64,000 nt of DNA from Candidatus Wallbacteria bacterium. Lineage in GTDB: Bacteria > Muiribacteriota > JAQTZZ01. Both the position numbers and the translations under genes were made by a program. Positions within the stretch are counted from its first letter, which is position 1. Every line of letters starts with the position of its first letter. The stretch covers positions 62,001 through 126,000 of the forward strand of contig JAQTZZ010000007.1 of NCBI GenBank assembly GCA_028687545.1. The letters are read 5' to 3'. Of this stretch, positions 18,307-26,345 are shown piece by piece. The notes beneath the pieces were generated by a model that searched no databases, had not been told where the DNA came from, and saw nothing but the letters and a program-made list of their open reading frames with translations.

Positions 18307-20162
18307 GGTTGCTCTCTCTTGGTTAACGCGGAACAGTATCTCTGTTTCGGGCTAGTAGGTTTTTCCGGTATAGTCAGCTTCAAAAGCCCACGATCCACAA
18401 GAGGTGTTAATACTTTTTTCCGAAAATGTTCCCGATCTTTAAGTTTTAAATAGTCCTGAATTTCATCCCTGGTTCTCGGGATTTTACAGAACTCAAGTAT
18501 ATTTTCCGTTCGCTCATCTTGCGGGGTAGCTTGCGGGGTGGCTTGCGGGGTAGCTTGCGGGGTGGCTTCATAAGCAGCTTTGGAGGTAGCAGTGTCAGAG
18601 GAAGAGTACGAAGTATGTTTTGTTGATGTCATGGTGTCTTGAAACAAACTTGCCTGCTCTACGGTTGGCATTCCGGGCAGTCGATAAACGCTTCCCCTTG
18701 TTTCTCCCTCCTTTACAAGCATATCGGACTGCACAAGACGGGACAGCGCAATGGAAATATCCTTGGGATGTTCAGTTGAAATCTCCTTTATCCTTGCGTG
18801 CCGGACCAGACCCTCAATAGCCGCGGTTATTAAGATAATCCGCTCCAGTTCCGGTAGGGCTTTGAACTTTTTCCCAAAAAGGCCGTCGAGCATGTTTACG
18901 GTTTCCGCCGGTATCAAGCTCAACATGCTAAGAACGAGGGCTGTGGTTTCGAATTTTTCGTCTTCCAGAAGCAACGGTTTCCGCCAGTGCTGTTCATTCC
19001 AGTTTAAGTAAATCTTGGGAAGTCCGGAGCCTGCATAGTCTCCAAAGCCGATATACCTGAATATATTCTGAATATGCTTATTCCGGCAGTCGCTTATTCC
19101 GCCGTGAACCGCCTGTTCAATGGGAATCCGCATCAACCCCGGATTCCTGAAACCAAATACATCCGGTCGTTTCACAACCAGGACCGAAACTCGGCCCGAA
19201 TAATCGGCATGAATTAGAGTGTTGGTCAGCGCTTCGCGGATCGCTTCATGCACAGGTGTATCGTCGATGCGCATGCCGTTACTGAGTTTGAAAGGAACCT
19301 TCAGGTCGGAAACCAGTTTCCGGTAGGCCTTTTGAAAAAAGTCATACAGGTTTCCCGACCAGGTGCTGTCCGGCACCACCCTGTCCGTCCAGCGGGAGCT
19401 TCCTTTTTGAGTATACCATTCCTGATAATCGACAAAATAATTGGGAAACTTCTCCCTGATTGTTTCGAACCTGCCGAACATGAGAAGTCCGGCGATTCTA
19501 ATACTTTTTTCCCCAGTTGCACGGTCTTCTCCCATTGCCCCGATACGAAGCAAAAAATCCTCTGTCTGCAGATTAAGCCAGGGGCTGTCTGGTTTGACGG
19601 CGGAAAATCGATTACGGTAAGCGGAAATGGTCTCCATGTCGAGGTCTTTAAGCCCGAAATGCTCAAGCAGCGCTTCGTCCCGGGAATCTTCCAGGCTTTC
19701 GGCAATCATTCTTTTCACTTCTTCGTCGGTAGCCCTGTAATCTCCCTCATGGCGGCGTAAAAATGTATGACCAAAAGGATTAGGCCCAAGGTGTATGGGT
19801 CTATCCTGCCGTCGTGCGCGTGGAATAGTAATTTGGATGACATTCAGTCCGTCAACAGTGATTGCCTTAACATTGGAATCGCTGAATATATTCCGGTTAA
19901 CTTTTGATTTTGAGTGAAGCGTATCCCAGAGAGACTTTGTTACCTTTTCCGGATCTCTGATCCCTACAACGTGAAACGATCCTTGCGGTTTTTCTTCAAT
20001 GCCAAGATACACTTCCCCGCCATTAGCATTGGCCATGGCCGAATAAGTTTCCCAGAAGCTGACAGGAACTTCTCCATTCCCATCGCGTCCTTGAGCAGCT
20101 TTGCATTCAAGAGTAACGGATTCGGCGAGGGAGATGATATCTTGCAGATTGAATTCGTTCAT
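18303..20162 (-). CDS. AlbA_2/Schlafen-type putative DNA-binding protein
   Basis: 619 residues. The N-terminal ~130 residues match the AlbA_2 (Schlafen-type divergent AAA) domain: ESVTLECKAAQG, MANANGGEVYLGIEE and the later FGHTFLRRHEGDYRA. An ATPase-like C-terminal domain follows with HEAIREALTNTLIHADYSG and GSGLPKIY. Then come winged-helix segments separated by a four-fold ATPQ repeat. Such proteins are often annotated as transcriptional regulators or RecG-like and commonly accompany type I restriction systems. It lies between the hsdR remnant and intact hsdR and overlaps hsdR by 4 bases. Confidence 0.88.
   Translation of the reverse strand: MNEFNLQDIISLAESVTLECKAAQGRDGNGEVPVSFWETYSAMANANGGEVYLGIEEKPQGSFHVVGIRDPEKVTKSLWDTLHSKSKVNRNIFSDSNVKAITVDGLNVIQITIPRARRQDRPIHLGPNPFGHTFLRRHEGDYRATDEEVKRMIAESLEDSRDEALLEHFGLKDLDMETISAYRNRFSAVKPDSPWLNLQTEDFLLRIGAMGEDRATGEKSIRIAGLLMFGRFETIREKFPNYFVDYQEWYTQKGSSRWTDRVVPDSTWSGNLYDFFQKAYRKLVSDLKVPFKLSNGMRIDDTPVHEAIREALTNTLIHADYSGRVSVLVVKRPDVFGFRNPGLMRIPIEQAVHGGISDCRNKHIQNIFRYIGFGDYAGSGLPKIYLNWNEQHWRKPLLLEDEKFETTALVLSMLSLIPAETVNMLDGLFGKKFKALPELERIILITAAIEGLVRHARIKEISTEHPKDISIALSRLVQSDMLVKEGETRGSVYRLPGMPTVEQASLFQDTMTSTKHTSYSSSDTATSKAAYEATPQATPQATPQATPQDERTENILEFCKIPRTRDEIQDYLKLKDREHFRKKVLTPLVDRGLLKLTIPEKPTSPKQRYCSALTKREQP
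18519..18566. repeat. 12-base tandem repeat inside the AlbA gene
   Basis: Four copies of TTGCGGGGTRGC, alternating A and G at the R position (so two copies of a 24-base unit). It encodes ATPQ four times in the linker before the last winged-helix segment. Prone to slippage in 12-base steps, which would keep the frame. Confidence 0.9.
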
Positions 20163-20239
20163 TATTTCACCAATATTTTATGGAGTTCAATATCTGTCTG
20201 TCTTTATCCAAGTACTTCCTCATCCTTTGTAAAGTAACG

Positions 20240-20338
20240 TTACAGTTGCTTGGCAGGGTCTAGAGACATAGTTGCATTGAACTTTCCCAGCTCCTTGATT
20301 GCCAATTTATCTGTGTCTGATTCTGTAAAACCGGGTAT
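20240..20338 (-). pseudogene. remnant of an hsdR 5' end
   Basis: This stretch reads IPGFTESDTDKLAIKELGKF and ends at TAA 12 codons later. The intact HsdR begins MTAFTESEIEVLAIEELEKL, so the match covers the first ~20 codons. The start position is ATA instead of ATG, but a ribosome-binding-like GGAGG still lies at the right distance upstream. The similarity stops abruptly after that. It is most simply the leftover 5' end of an earlier or duplicated hsdR. The YhcG-type gene lies just upstream and the AlbA gene just downstream. Confidence 0.75.
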
Positions 20339-20348
20339 TTGCCCTCCG

Positions 20349-21410
20349 TTACTTCAAGTCTCCGGTAATCACAGCCAGTTCTTTTTTTAACTCTTTTATC
20401 AAATCCTCTTCTTTCGGCAGTTCCAGTTTGTAGCGACTCGCGAAAATCCGTTCGTTTTTTTCGTCCAGGACATATCTGACAACTGTTTCGTTTTTGTCAG
20501 TGCACAGGACAATGCCGATTGTGGGGTTATCGTCAGCGGTTCGCATTTCCCGGTCATAGTAATGAACGTACATCATGATCTGCCCAAGATCCGCGTGAGA
20601 CAGCCTGCTGATTTTCAGATCGATTATGACATAGCATTTCAGTTTGATGTGATAAAACACCAGGTCCGGATAAAAATGGTCGCCTTCCATGGTGATACGC
20701 TTCTGTCTGCCAATGAAGGCAAAACCGTTGCCAAGTTCCATCAGGAATTCCTGCAGGTGACTGATCAGAGCTTCTTCCAGCTTGTTTTCCCTAAGCTGGC
20801 TCGACTCCGGCAGATCAAGAAATTCCAGGATATACGGGTCTTTGATAATATCGATTGGTTTCTCGATCAACTGGCCGTCAGTTGCCAGCTTCAGCATTCC
20901 TTTTTTGTCCCTGCTTTTCAGCAAGCGCTGGAAGAAAAGCGAATTGATCTGGCGTTCGAGCTGCCTGGAACTCCAGCCATTTTTTTCAGCTTCGATTTCG
21001 TAAAAGGACCGGGCTTCCGCTTTTTCCACTCGCATGAGCAAACGGTAATGAGTCCATGAAAGCCTCGATGAAAAGCCCGTGCTTCCAGCTGCAGATTCTC
21101 CGCGCAGTGCGTGGAGAATTTCAGGAGTGCGTTCCTGGTAACATAGATAGAAATTGCGGAAGTCCCAGAGATTCGATGGAGAAAAGCCCTTCCCAAAATG
21201 TTCTGTCAATTTCAATGACAGCTGCTCAATCAGGCGCGTTCCGTAATCGGCCCGTTTATTTCCCTGCTGTTCTTCCAGCAAAATTTCCCTGCCAATCATC
21301 CAGTAGGCGATCACCATCTGGCTGTTGACTGTTCTGGTTACATTCGTGCGAGCCTGTTCCAGAATCTCGACTACGCGCTGAAAAAGAGCGGGAATCTGAA
21401 TTTTTCTCAT
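20349..21410 (-). CDS. PDDEXK nuclease, YhcG/DUF1016 family
   Basis: 353 residues. The N-terminal DUF1016_N region carries ARTNVTRTVNSQMVIAYW, GREI and FGKGFSPSNLWDFRNFY. The C-terminal nuclease domain carries FAFIGRQKRI, FYPDLVFYHIKLKCYVIIDLK (core Asp and D/E-x-K-like lysine) and LGQIMMYVHYYD. The family belongs to the restriction-like nuclease fold and is frequently found inside type I restriction loci, probably as a defence accessory. It lies 15 bases after the DUF5677-like gene. Confidence 0.92.
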   Translation of the reverse strand: MRKIQIPALFQRVVEILEQARTNVTRTVNSQMVIAYWMIGREILLEEQQGNKRADYGTRLIEQLSLKLTEHFGKGFSPSNLWDFRNFYLCYQERTPEILHALRGESAAGSTGFSSRLSWTHYRLLMRVEKAEARSFYEIEAEKNGWSSRQLERQINSLFFQRLLKSRDKKGMLKLATDGQLIEKPIDIIKDPYILEFLDLPESSQLRENKLEEALISHLQEFLMELGNGFAFIGRQKRITMEGDHFYPDLVFYHIKLKCYVIIDLKISRLSHADLGQIMMYVHYYDREMRTADDNPTIGIVLCTDKNETVVRYVLDEKNERIFASRYKLELPKEEDLIKELKKELAVITGDLK

Positions 21411-21425
21411 GGTTTTTTCAGTGCT

Positions 21426-22631
21426 TCATACTTCTTGCATTCTGTTATTAAATCTCATCTCATCCTCTTCAACTTCCTTTTGAACTCTGCAAAATTCAGT
21501 ACCTATTTCTGGAGAAAGTTCTTGAATAGCTTGTAGGATCATTAACCTCTCAACACTTGGAGCGTGAGCTATCAATGAAGCGGTTACAATTGATAAAGAG
21601 GTTCCAGCATTCTGCCCAGGATCTGCCAGTCCGTAATTACTGGCTCCCGCTAACCCGAGTCCAGAGCAAGTATCCATCTTTCCTAATTTATAGGTCAATC
21701 CTCTTGCGCAGCAATGGTTTGCCCAGCAGGATAGTTTGTAAAAAGGACGCCATTTAGATAATTCGATTGCTTTTTCAATAGAGCGGAAGGTAGTGTTTTT
21801 TAATACTGGATATGCCCAGCCGTAATCATTTTTAAATTCCGTGCCATACTTTTCATACAGGTTCTTACATAAACATTCCATTTTTTGCATTTCATCGGTA
21901 GTTATTTTCTCATAACCAAGTGCATTGCAATGCTCCATATATGAAACCATCTGATCGTAAATTTCAACAAACTCATGTAAAAGAAATTTTTCTGATGTTT
22001 CCTGATCTTGATCCAAGAGAAAAGATGATACTACTGCATACTCGTGTAATGTCCGCCATCTTGCCATAGCACCGTCAGAGAAACCGTTCTTTAGCAAGGA
22101 GATGATTTCAGCGTAAACAAGACAACTATTTACATGAATTTTCACTAAAGCAGCTAGTTTGAAATCGTTATTTTTTCGGGTATTTTTTAATTCACTTTTG
22201 CTAATTTCATTGCCTACTTCGAAAACAATTGAGTAAAGCATTTCTAACAAGTCGATAGGCGCATTCCACTTATTATTCAACCTTTCTAAAAATCCGCTGA
22301 AAATATCGTTTTTTCTCTTTTTTTCCACGGGCCATATTTTCTTCACAATTTTCAGAAATTCTTTCCCGTTTTTTTGCAATGAATCAGTAAACTCAGTAAA
22401 AAATTCATCACTAACGGATTTTGCAACAACATCTTTTGTGATCATCTTCACAAGTACTGAGCTAATAAATTTTCCTTCAAAATCATTTTTGGATTTTACG
22501 TAATTCAGCATAGATTCTTTTAAATCATTTGCATTTCTATTATCTGAGAAAAACTTCCGCAGATTGGCGAAGATTGTATCGTCACTTTCATGTAATACAC
22601 TTGAATTGATCTCTGAGAAACCATTTTGCAT
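21426..22631 (-). CDS. DUF5677-like protein in restriction island
   Basis: 401 residues, no signal peptide or membrane segment. The central region with LLKNGFSDGAMARWRTLHEYAV is the hallmark of DUF5677 proteins; the C-terminal SIVTASLIAHAPSVERLM also fits. Function is unknown; family members often sit in defence islands. Base composition is more AT-rich than flanking housekeeping genes, as in hsdS, suggesting transfer. It follows hsdS by 10 bases. Confidence 0.75.
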   Translation of the reverse strand: MQNGFSEINSSVLHESDDTIFANLRKFFSDNRNANDLKESMLNYVKSKNDFEGKFISSVLVKMITKDVVAKSVSDEFFTEFTDSLQKNGKEFLKIVKKIWPVEKKRKNDIFSGFLERLNNKWNAPIDLLEMLYSIVFEVGNEISKSELKNTRKNNDFKLAALVKIHVNSCLVYAEIISLLKNGFSDGAMARWRTLHEYAVVSSFLLDQDQETSEKFLLHEFVEIYDQMVSYMEHCNALGYEKITTDEMQKMECLCKNLYEKYGTEFKNDYGWAYPVLKNTTFRSIEKAIELSKWRPFYKLSCWANHCCARGLTYKLGKMDTCSGLGLAGASNYGLADPGQNAGTSLSIVTASLIAHAPSVERLMILQAIQELSPEIGTEFCRVQKEVEEDEMRFNNRMQEV

Positions 22632-22641
22632 AACTTCTGAA

Positions 22642-23841
22642 CTACCACCCTTTATCTTTTTTTGTATTTTTTACTCTCATCTCACCGTTCATCAATTTCA
22701 GCAGTAGTTTATCTCTCATGGTAGACAAGGAAAGGATCTGTATCGAATTGGAAAATATTTTTGAATCGATTGGGCCTGCGAATTTCTCAAAATCATGTAT
22801 AAAGTTTTCCTCCGGGATAGCTGTATCAATTCCGTTAAACTCATCCTTCCCAATAGAGCCAAAGACAGTTCCTTGCTGTTCGAAGGTATCGAACTCGTGT
22901 TTTAAAGAGCGTATTTTATAAAAAGTATAAGAAATAAACTCTTTTTTATGCCTGACAGAGGCAAGTCCTCGACCAATGCAGCAGTCTTCAGCCGCCATGT
23001 TAATATCACCTACAGGAGCACGGACACTTACTAATGTATCAAATTTCTTGGCGTATCGTTTTGGTTCAGTGCAGTATAATCTTGTTTGTGGGTATCTAAA
23101 GTCAAATTCAGCACGGCCCTGAAAAAAAACAATTCCATTACCGTTTTCATTGTAAGAAGAGCCCGAAGGTGATTGACCCATTGTAATATTCATTTCATCA
23201 CCCAGTTTCCCCTTCTTCCACCCCGGAGCAGCCTCCTCCACAAACATCTTCCTCCACAGCGCCTCAGCCATTCCTTCCAGTATTTTGTTCTGCCTGTGCA
23301 GAAGGTCGATCTTGTCGTCAAGGCTGGAAAGCACACTGGCAATAGCGCGCTGTTCTGATATAGGTGGAAGATAAACTGGTAGATTTCTAATTTGTTCAGA
23401 TGAGATATTTGCTTGATTAGCGCTACCACCAGCGTTTAAAGCCAAATCAAAGGTCACATCATCTTGCTTTAACAAGTAGTAAAGAAAATCTTCATCCAAC
23501 ACTTGAGAATTTTTAGAGAAAATTTTTCCTACTCGCTGATTAAGTAAAGCTGGAAATGGTTTGTCATATCGGGTTACTTTTCCAACCATTGAAGATGGCT
23601 GGTGAATATGAGAGCCAGTCATTGCAATTAAAATGTCATGTTTACCCAAAATAAATTGCTTTAACTTGTTGCTTACTTCAAAAGGATAAAATTGAATATC
23701 ATCAACTACTAGCTTCCCAGTTGCAACATTCTTGATTTTTATAACAGGTATTCCTCTATCAGAAAAATCTTCCGATTTAAAGGCAAAGCCATTGATAAGC
23801 TCTGCCACATCCCCCAACTTGCATTCCTTCCACTCACTCAT
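22642..23841 (-). CDS. hsdS: type I restriction specificity subunit S
   Basis: 399 residues with the standard two target-recognition halves. TRD1 starts at EWKECKLGDVAELINGFAF and ends in the helical spacer LPPISEQRAIASVLSSLDDKID. TRD2 starts at GWKKGKLGDEMNITMGQSPSG and is followed by a second conserved helix. Each TRD reads one half of a bipartite DNA site; the site cannot be predicted here. GAGAGG lies upstream of the ATG. It is separated from hsdM by the transposase gene and a short AT-rich stretch with a hairpin. Confidence 0.95.
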   Translation of the reverse strand: MSEWKECKLGDVAELINGFAFKSEDFSDRGIPVIKIKNVATGKLVVDDIQFYPFEVSNKLKQFILGKHDILIAMTGSHIHQPSSMVGKVTRYDKPFPALLNQRVGKIFSKNSQVLDEDFLYYLLKQDDVTFDLALNAGGSANQANISSEQIRNLPVYLPPISEQRAIASVLSSLDDKIDLLHRQNKILEGMAEALWRKMFVEEAAPGWKKGKLGDEMNITMGQSPSGSSYNENGNGIVFFQGRAEFDFRYPQTRLYCTEPKRYAKKFDTLVSVRAPVGDINMAAEDCCIGRGLASVRHKKEFISYTFYKIRSLKHEFDTFEQQGTVFGSIGKDEFNGIDTAIPEENFIHDFEKFAGPIDSKIFSNSIQILSLSTMRDKLLLKLMNGEMRVKNTKKDKGW

Positions 23842-23940
23842 CCCTGAACCTCTCTCATTTATTCTTCTGTTTTTCGATCTTCAGTACACCACTCAATTGG
23901 GAGTTACTGACTCCACAATCTGCTGATAAGGCAATTTGTG

Positions 23941-23971
23941 CAATTAGGGCAATAGGTTGTTGCCCTAATTG
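23941..23971. repeat. 12-base-pair hairpin between transposase and hsdS
   Basis: CAATTAGGGCAA (23941-23952) and TTGCCCTAATTG (23960-23971) form a perfect inverted repeat with a 7-base loop. No T-run follows, so it is not a typical terminator. It may be another mobile palindrome or an mRNA processing or stability site. Confidence 0.7.
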
Positions 23972-24026
23972 GCCAATAGGGTGTTGGCTGAATACAGGTT
24001 CCTTATTGTTTTTCACGGGATTATTA

Positions 24027-24602
24027 TCATTCCTCATTTATTTCATCCCGCATGTTTCCGCTGTCCTGTTCCCAATTCATCGGATTATTGATTATATAAT
24101 CACGGATGCGGTTCAATTCCGCGTCATCGCGGACAATGTGGTCATAATAGGATTTCTGCCATTGAAAATTCGTAAAACCGGCTTGATGAATTAATTTTGA
24201 TGTTGTTGTCTTGAATGCACCGATCAATTGCGGTATCGGTTTTATTCGTAGGGAACGGTCGCGACCGTTCCCTACGGGAATGGGATTATCTACGCATTTC
24301 CCTACGGGATCATTTGCGTTCATGACAATATGGATAATTCCATGAAAATGATCCGGCATTATTACGTATTCGTCAATTTCGATATGATCAAATTGTTTAA
24401 ACAACCATTTCCATTGCTGTTCAACGATTTTTCCGGATTCATTCGCCTGTACGGAACGGCCGTGATCGTTTCCTGAGATTATTTTCCCGAATGCATTTTC
24501 CCTGTTATGAACACATACAGTTACAAAATACGCGCCAGGTGTTGAATAATCATAGCCTGGGAGACGGTTTGTTTTGCGATCGTGTAATTTATGGATTTTC
24601 AA
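24027..24602 (-). CDS. REP-associated tyrosine transposase (RAYT, IS200-like)
   Basis: 191 residues. The HUH motif is HFH (H85, H87) in EYVIMPDHFHGIIHI. The catalytic tyrosine is probably Y152 or Y153 in QKSYYDHIVR, and the C-terminus DYIINNPMNWEQD matches the family. Such enzymes act on single-stranded REP palindromes with a GTAG foot. The start is TTG at 24602, overlapping the hsdM stop as TTGA, so translation is coupled to hsdM. Two copies of a palindromic repeat lie inside the gene, encoding VGNGRDRSLR (110-119) and SGNDHGRSVQ (43-52) in surface loops. It is not flanked by IS ends. Confidence 0.9.
   Translation of the reverse strand: MKIHKLHDRKTNRLPGYDYSTPGAYFVTVCVHNRENAFGKIISGNDHGRSVQANESGKIVEQQWKWLFKQFDHIEIDEYVIMPDHFHGIIHIVMNANDPVGKCVDNPIPVGNGRDRSLRIKPIPQLIGAFKTTTSKLIHQAGFTNFQWQKSYYDHIVRDDAELNRIRDYIINNPMNWEQDSGNMRDEINEE
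24247..24276. repeat. perfect 30-base REP-like palindrome inside the RAYT gene
   Basis: CGTAGGGAACGGTCG followed immediately by its reverse complement. It carries the GTAG tetranucleotide expected at the foot of REP hairpins and is in frame within the transposase gene. Confidence 0.9.
24448..24476. repeat. degenerate second copy of the REP-like palindrome
   Basis: About 21 of 29 positions match the palindrome at 24247-24276, including GTA at the foot and the GGAACGG core. It is also read in frame in the transposase gene. Confidence 0.6.
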
Positions 24603-26209
24603 TCCTTGATCTCCAATTTCGCCAGATTCTCACGAATCAGATCATTCAGCCTTGTCTCTTCCTTCATCTGCTCTTCAAGTTCAGCCTTCAGTTTCCCGAA
24701 CCTTTCCACAAAATCAAAATCGTCCTCATCTTCTGGCAGGCCGATAAAGCGGCCAGGAGTGAGCACAAAATCCTTTTCCTGGATTTCAGCGAGGGTTATT
24801 GATTTGCAGAATCCTGGGATGTCTTCGTATGCTTTTTTTCCATTGATCCAGTTGTGATAAGTACTGGTTACTTTGTTAATATCTTCATCCGTGAAATCCT
24901 TTGTCCTGCGGTTGATCAGATATCCGAGATTTCTAGCGTCTATGAACAGAACGTTATTCTTGCGGTTTTCCTTTTTGCGGGACAGGAACCAGAGGCAGGC
25001 CGGGATCTGAGTGTTCAGGAACAGCTTTGCCGGAAGATTGACTATGCAATCCAGAAGGCCAGCCTCGATAATAGCTTTGCGGATTTCGCCTTCACTGTTG
25101 GTTTTGGAAGTGAGAGAGCCCTTGGCCAGCACAAAACCGGCCCTGCCATTCTGTGACATGTGATAGATGAAGTGCTGAATCCAGGCGTAATTGGCGTTTC
25201 CTGCTGGAGGGATGCCGTATTTCCAGCGGGCGTCGTCTTTCAGGAGCTCTCCGGACCAGTCTGAGTCATTGAACGGCGGATTGGCTATGATGAAGTCTGC
25301 TTTCAGGTCCTTGTGCGCGTTGTTCATGAAAGAGCCTTCATTGTTCCACTTGATGTTTGAGCTGTCGATTCCCCGGATAGCCAGGTTCATTTTGGCAAGT
25401 CTCCATGTGGTCTGGTTGGACTCCTGCCCGTAAATTGAAATGCGATCCAGCGGGTTGAGTGAAACAGCTGAGCTGCCTTGCCGGTAATGATCCTGATGGG
25501 CTTTGATGAACTTCTCGCTCTGGATGAACATTCCACCAGATCCGCAGCAGGGATCGAACACCCGGCCTTCATAAGGCTCCAACATCTCCACCAGCAGCTT
25601 GACAACGCTTCTGGGAGTGTAGAACTGACCGCCTTTTTTTCCCTCTGCTAGCGCGAATTGACCCAGGAAATATTCATACACCTGTCCAAGCACATCTTTG
25701 CTTTTGGCTTCTTCAGTGCCCAGCGCAATTGTGCCAATCAGGTCGATCAGGCCACCCAGGCTTGCTCGGTCAAGGTTGGGACGTGCGTATACCTTGGGTA
25801 GAACTCCTTTGAGCGAAGGGTTCTGATGTTCAATGGCTTCCATGGCTTCATCAACATATCCGCCGATGACCACCTTTTTCCCGTTAGCCAGAATGATCTC
25901 TGTCTTCTTTGCATTATCCAGGATCTGCTTCCAGCGTGCTGCAGGAGGCACAAAGAAAACCTTCTCAGCAGTGTATTCGTTCGCATCCTCAGGATCAGAG
26001 CCTTCATAGTCGCCTTTCCCCTCAACAAGCCTGGAATGCAGAACCTCGAAGGCATCGGATATGTATTTCAGGAATATGAGCCCCAGCACGACATGCTTGT
26101 ATTCGGCAGCATCCATGTTTTTCCGCATTTTATCAGCGGACTGCCATAGCGTAGCTTCTATTGATTCCTGCTTATTATTCTTCTTATCTGCTTGTCTGCC
26201 TCTAGGCAT
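24599..26209 (-). CDS. hsdM: type I DNA methyltransferase subunit M
   Basis: 536 residues. The N-terminal helical domain (LWQSADKMRKNMDAAEYKHV) precedes the N6-adenine methyltransferase domain. That domain shows QFYTPRSVVKLLVEML, the SAM-binding FDPCCGSGGMF and the catalytic NPPF. It methylates adenine in the site chosen by HsdS and protects host DNA. A GGAGG lies 4-8 bases upstream of the ATG and its promoter is at 26235-26262. It is the first gene of the restriction operon, and its stop overlaps the RAYT start. Confidence 0.96.
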   Translation of the reverse strand: MPRGRQADKKNNKQESIEATLWQSADKMRKNMDAAEYKHVVLGLIFLKYISDAFEVLHSRLVEGKGDYEGSDPEDANEYTAEKVFFVPPAARWKQILDNAKKTEIILANGKKVVIGGYVDEAMEAIEHQNPSLKGVLPKVYARPNLDRASLGGLIDLIGTIALGTEEAKSKDVLGQVYEYFLGQFALAEGKKGGQFYTPRSVVKLLVEMLEPYEGRVFDPCCGSGGMFIQSEKFIKAHQDHYRQGSSAVSLNPLDRISIYGQESNQTTWRLAKMNLAIRGIDSSNIKWNNEGSFMNNAHKDLKADFIIANPPFNDSDWSGELLKDDARWKYGIPPAGNANYAWIQHFIYHMSQNGRAGFVLAKGSLTSKTNSEGEIRKAIIEAGLLDCIVNLPAKLFLNTQIPACLWFLSRKKENRKNNVLFIDARNLGYLINRRTKDFTDEDINKVTSTYHNWINGKKAYEDIPGFCKSITLAEIQEKDFVLTPGRFIGLPEDEDDFDFVERFGKLKAELEEQMKEETRLNDLIRENLAKLEIKD

Positions 26210-26234
26210 ACTACCTCCAAATTTTCACTCTGCT

Positions 26235-26262
26235 ATTTTATCATATTTTCAGTTATTTTCAA
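26235..26262 (-). promoter_or_regulatory. promoter of the restriction operon
   Basis: On the minus strand, TTGAAA (26257-26262), a 16-base spacer and TAAAAT (26235-26240), with a leader of about 20 bases before hsdM. Confidence 0.65.
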
Positions 26263-26290
26263 GGGGTTGAAAGGTGTTTTGCCTTTCACC

Positions 26291-26319
26291 TTGACAGAAA
26301 ATACTGCTGCCATTATGAT
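26291..26319 (+). promoter_or_regulatory. promoter of the BtuF-type gene
   Basis: TTGACA (26291-26296), 17-base spacer, TATGAT (26314-26319). It is divergent from the hsdM promoter; a TGAAAGG/CCTTTCA inverted repeat lies just upstream of the -35. The leader is about 20 bases, far too short for a cobalamin riboswitch. Confidence 0.7.
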
Positions 26320-26345
26320 TTTGTCATCAACAAACCGGGGGCCCC

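Noticed and set aside
18519-18566. Possible short CRISPR-like repeat
   Set aside because: The 12-base units are directly adjacent without spacers and are in frame as ATPQ in the AlbA gene.
19248-19760. 170-residue ORF opposite the AlbA gene
   Set aside because: It is antisense to a clearly conserved protein and has no family features.
23855-24037. 60-residue ORF between the transposase and hsdS
   Set aside because: No ribosome binding site or recognisable sequence; it is a by-product of the AT-rich hairpin region, although a decayed gene cannot be excluded.
26210-26345. Cobalamin riboswitch upstream of the BtuF-type gene
   Set aside because: After the predicted promoter only about 20 leader bases remain and no B12-box-like sequence is seen.
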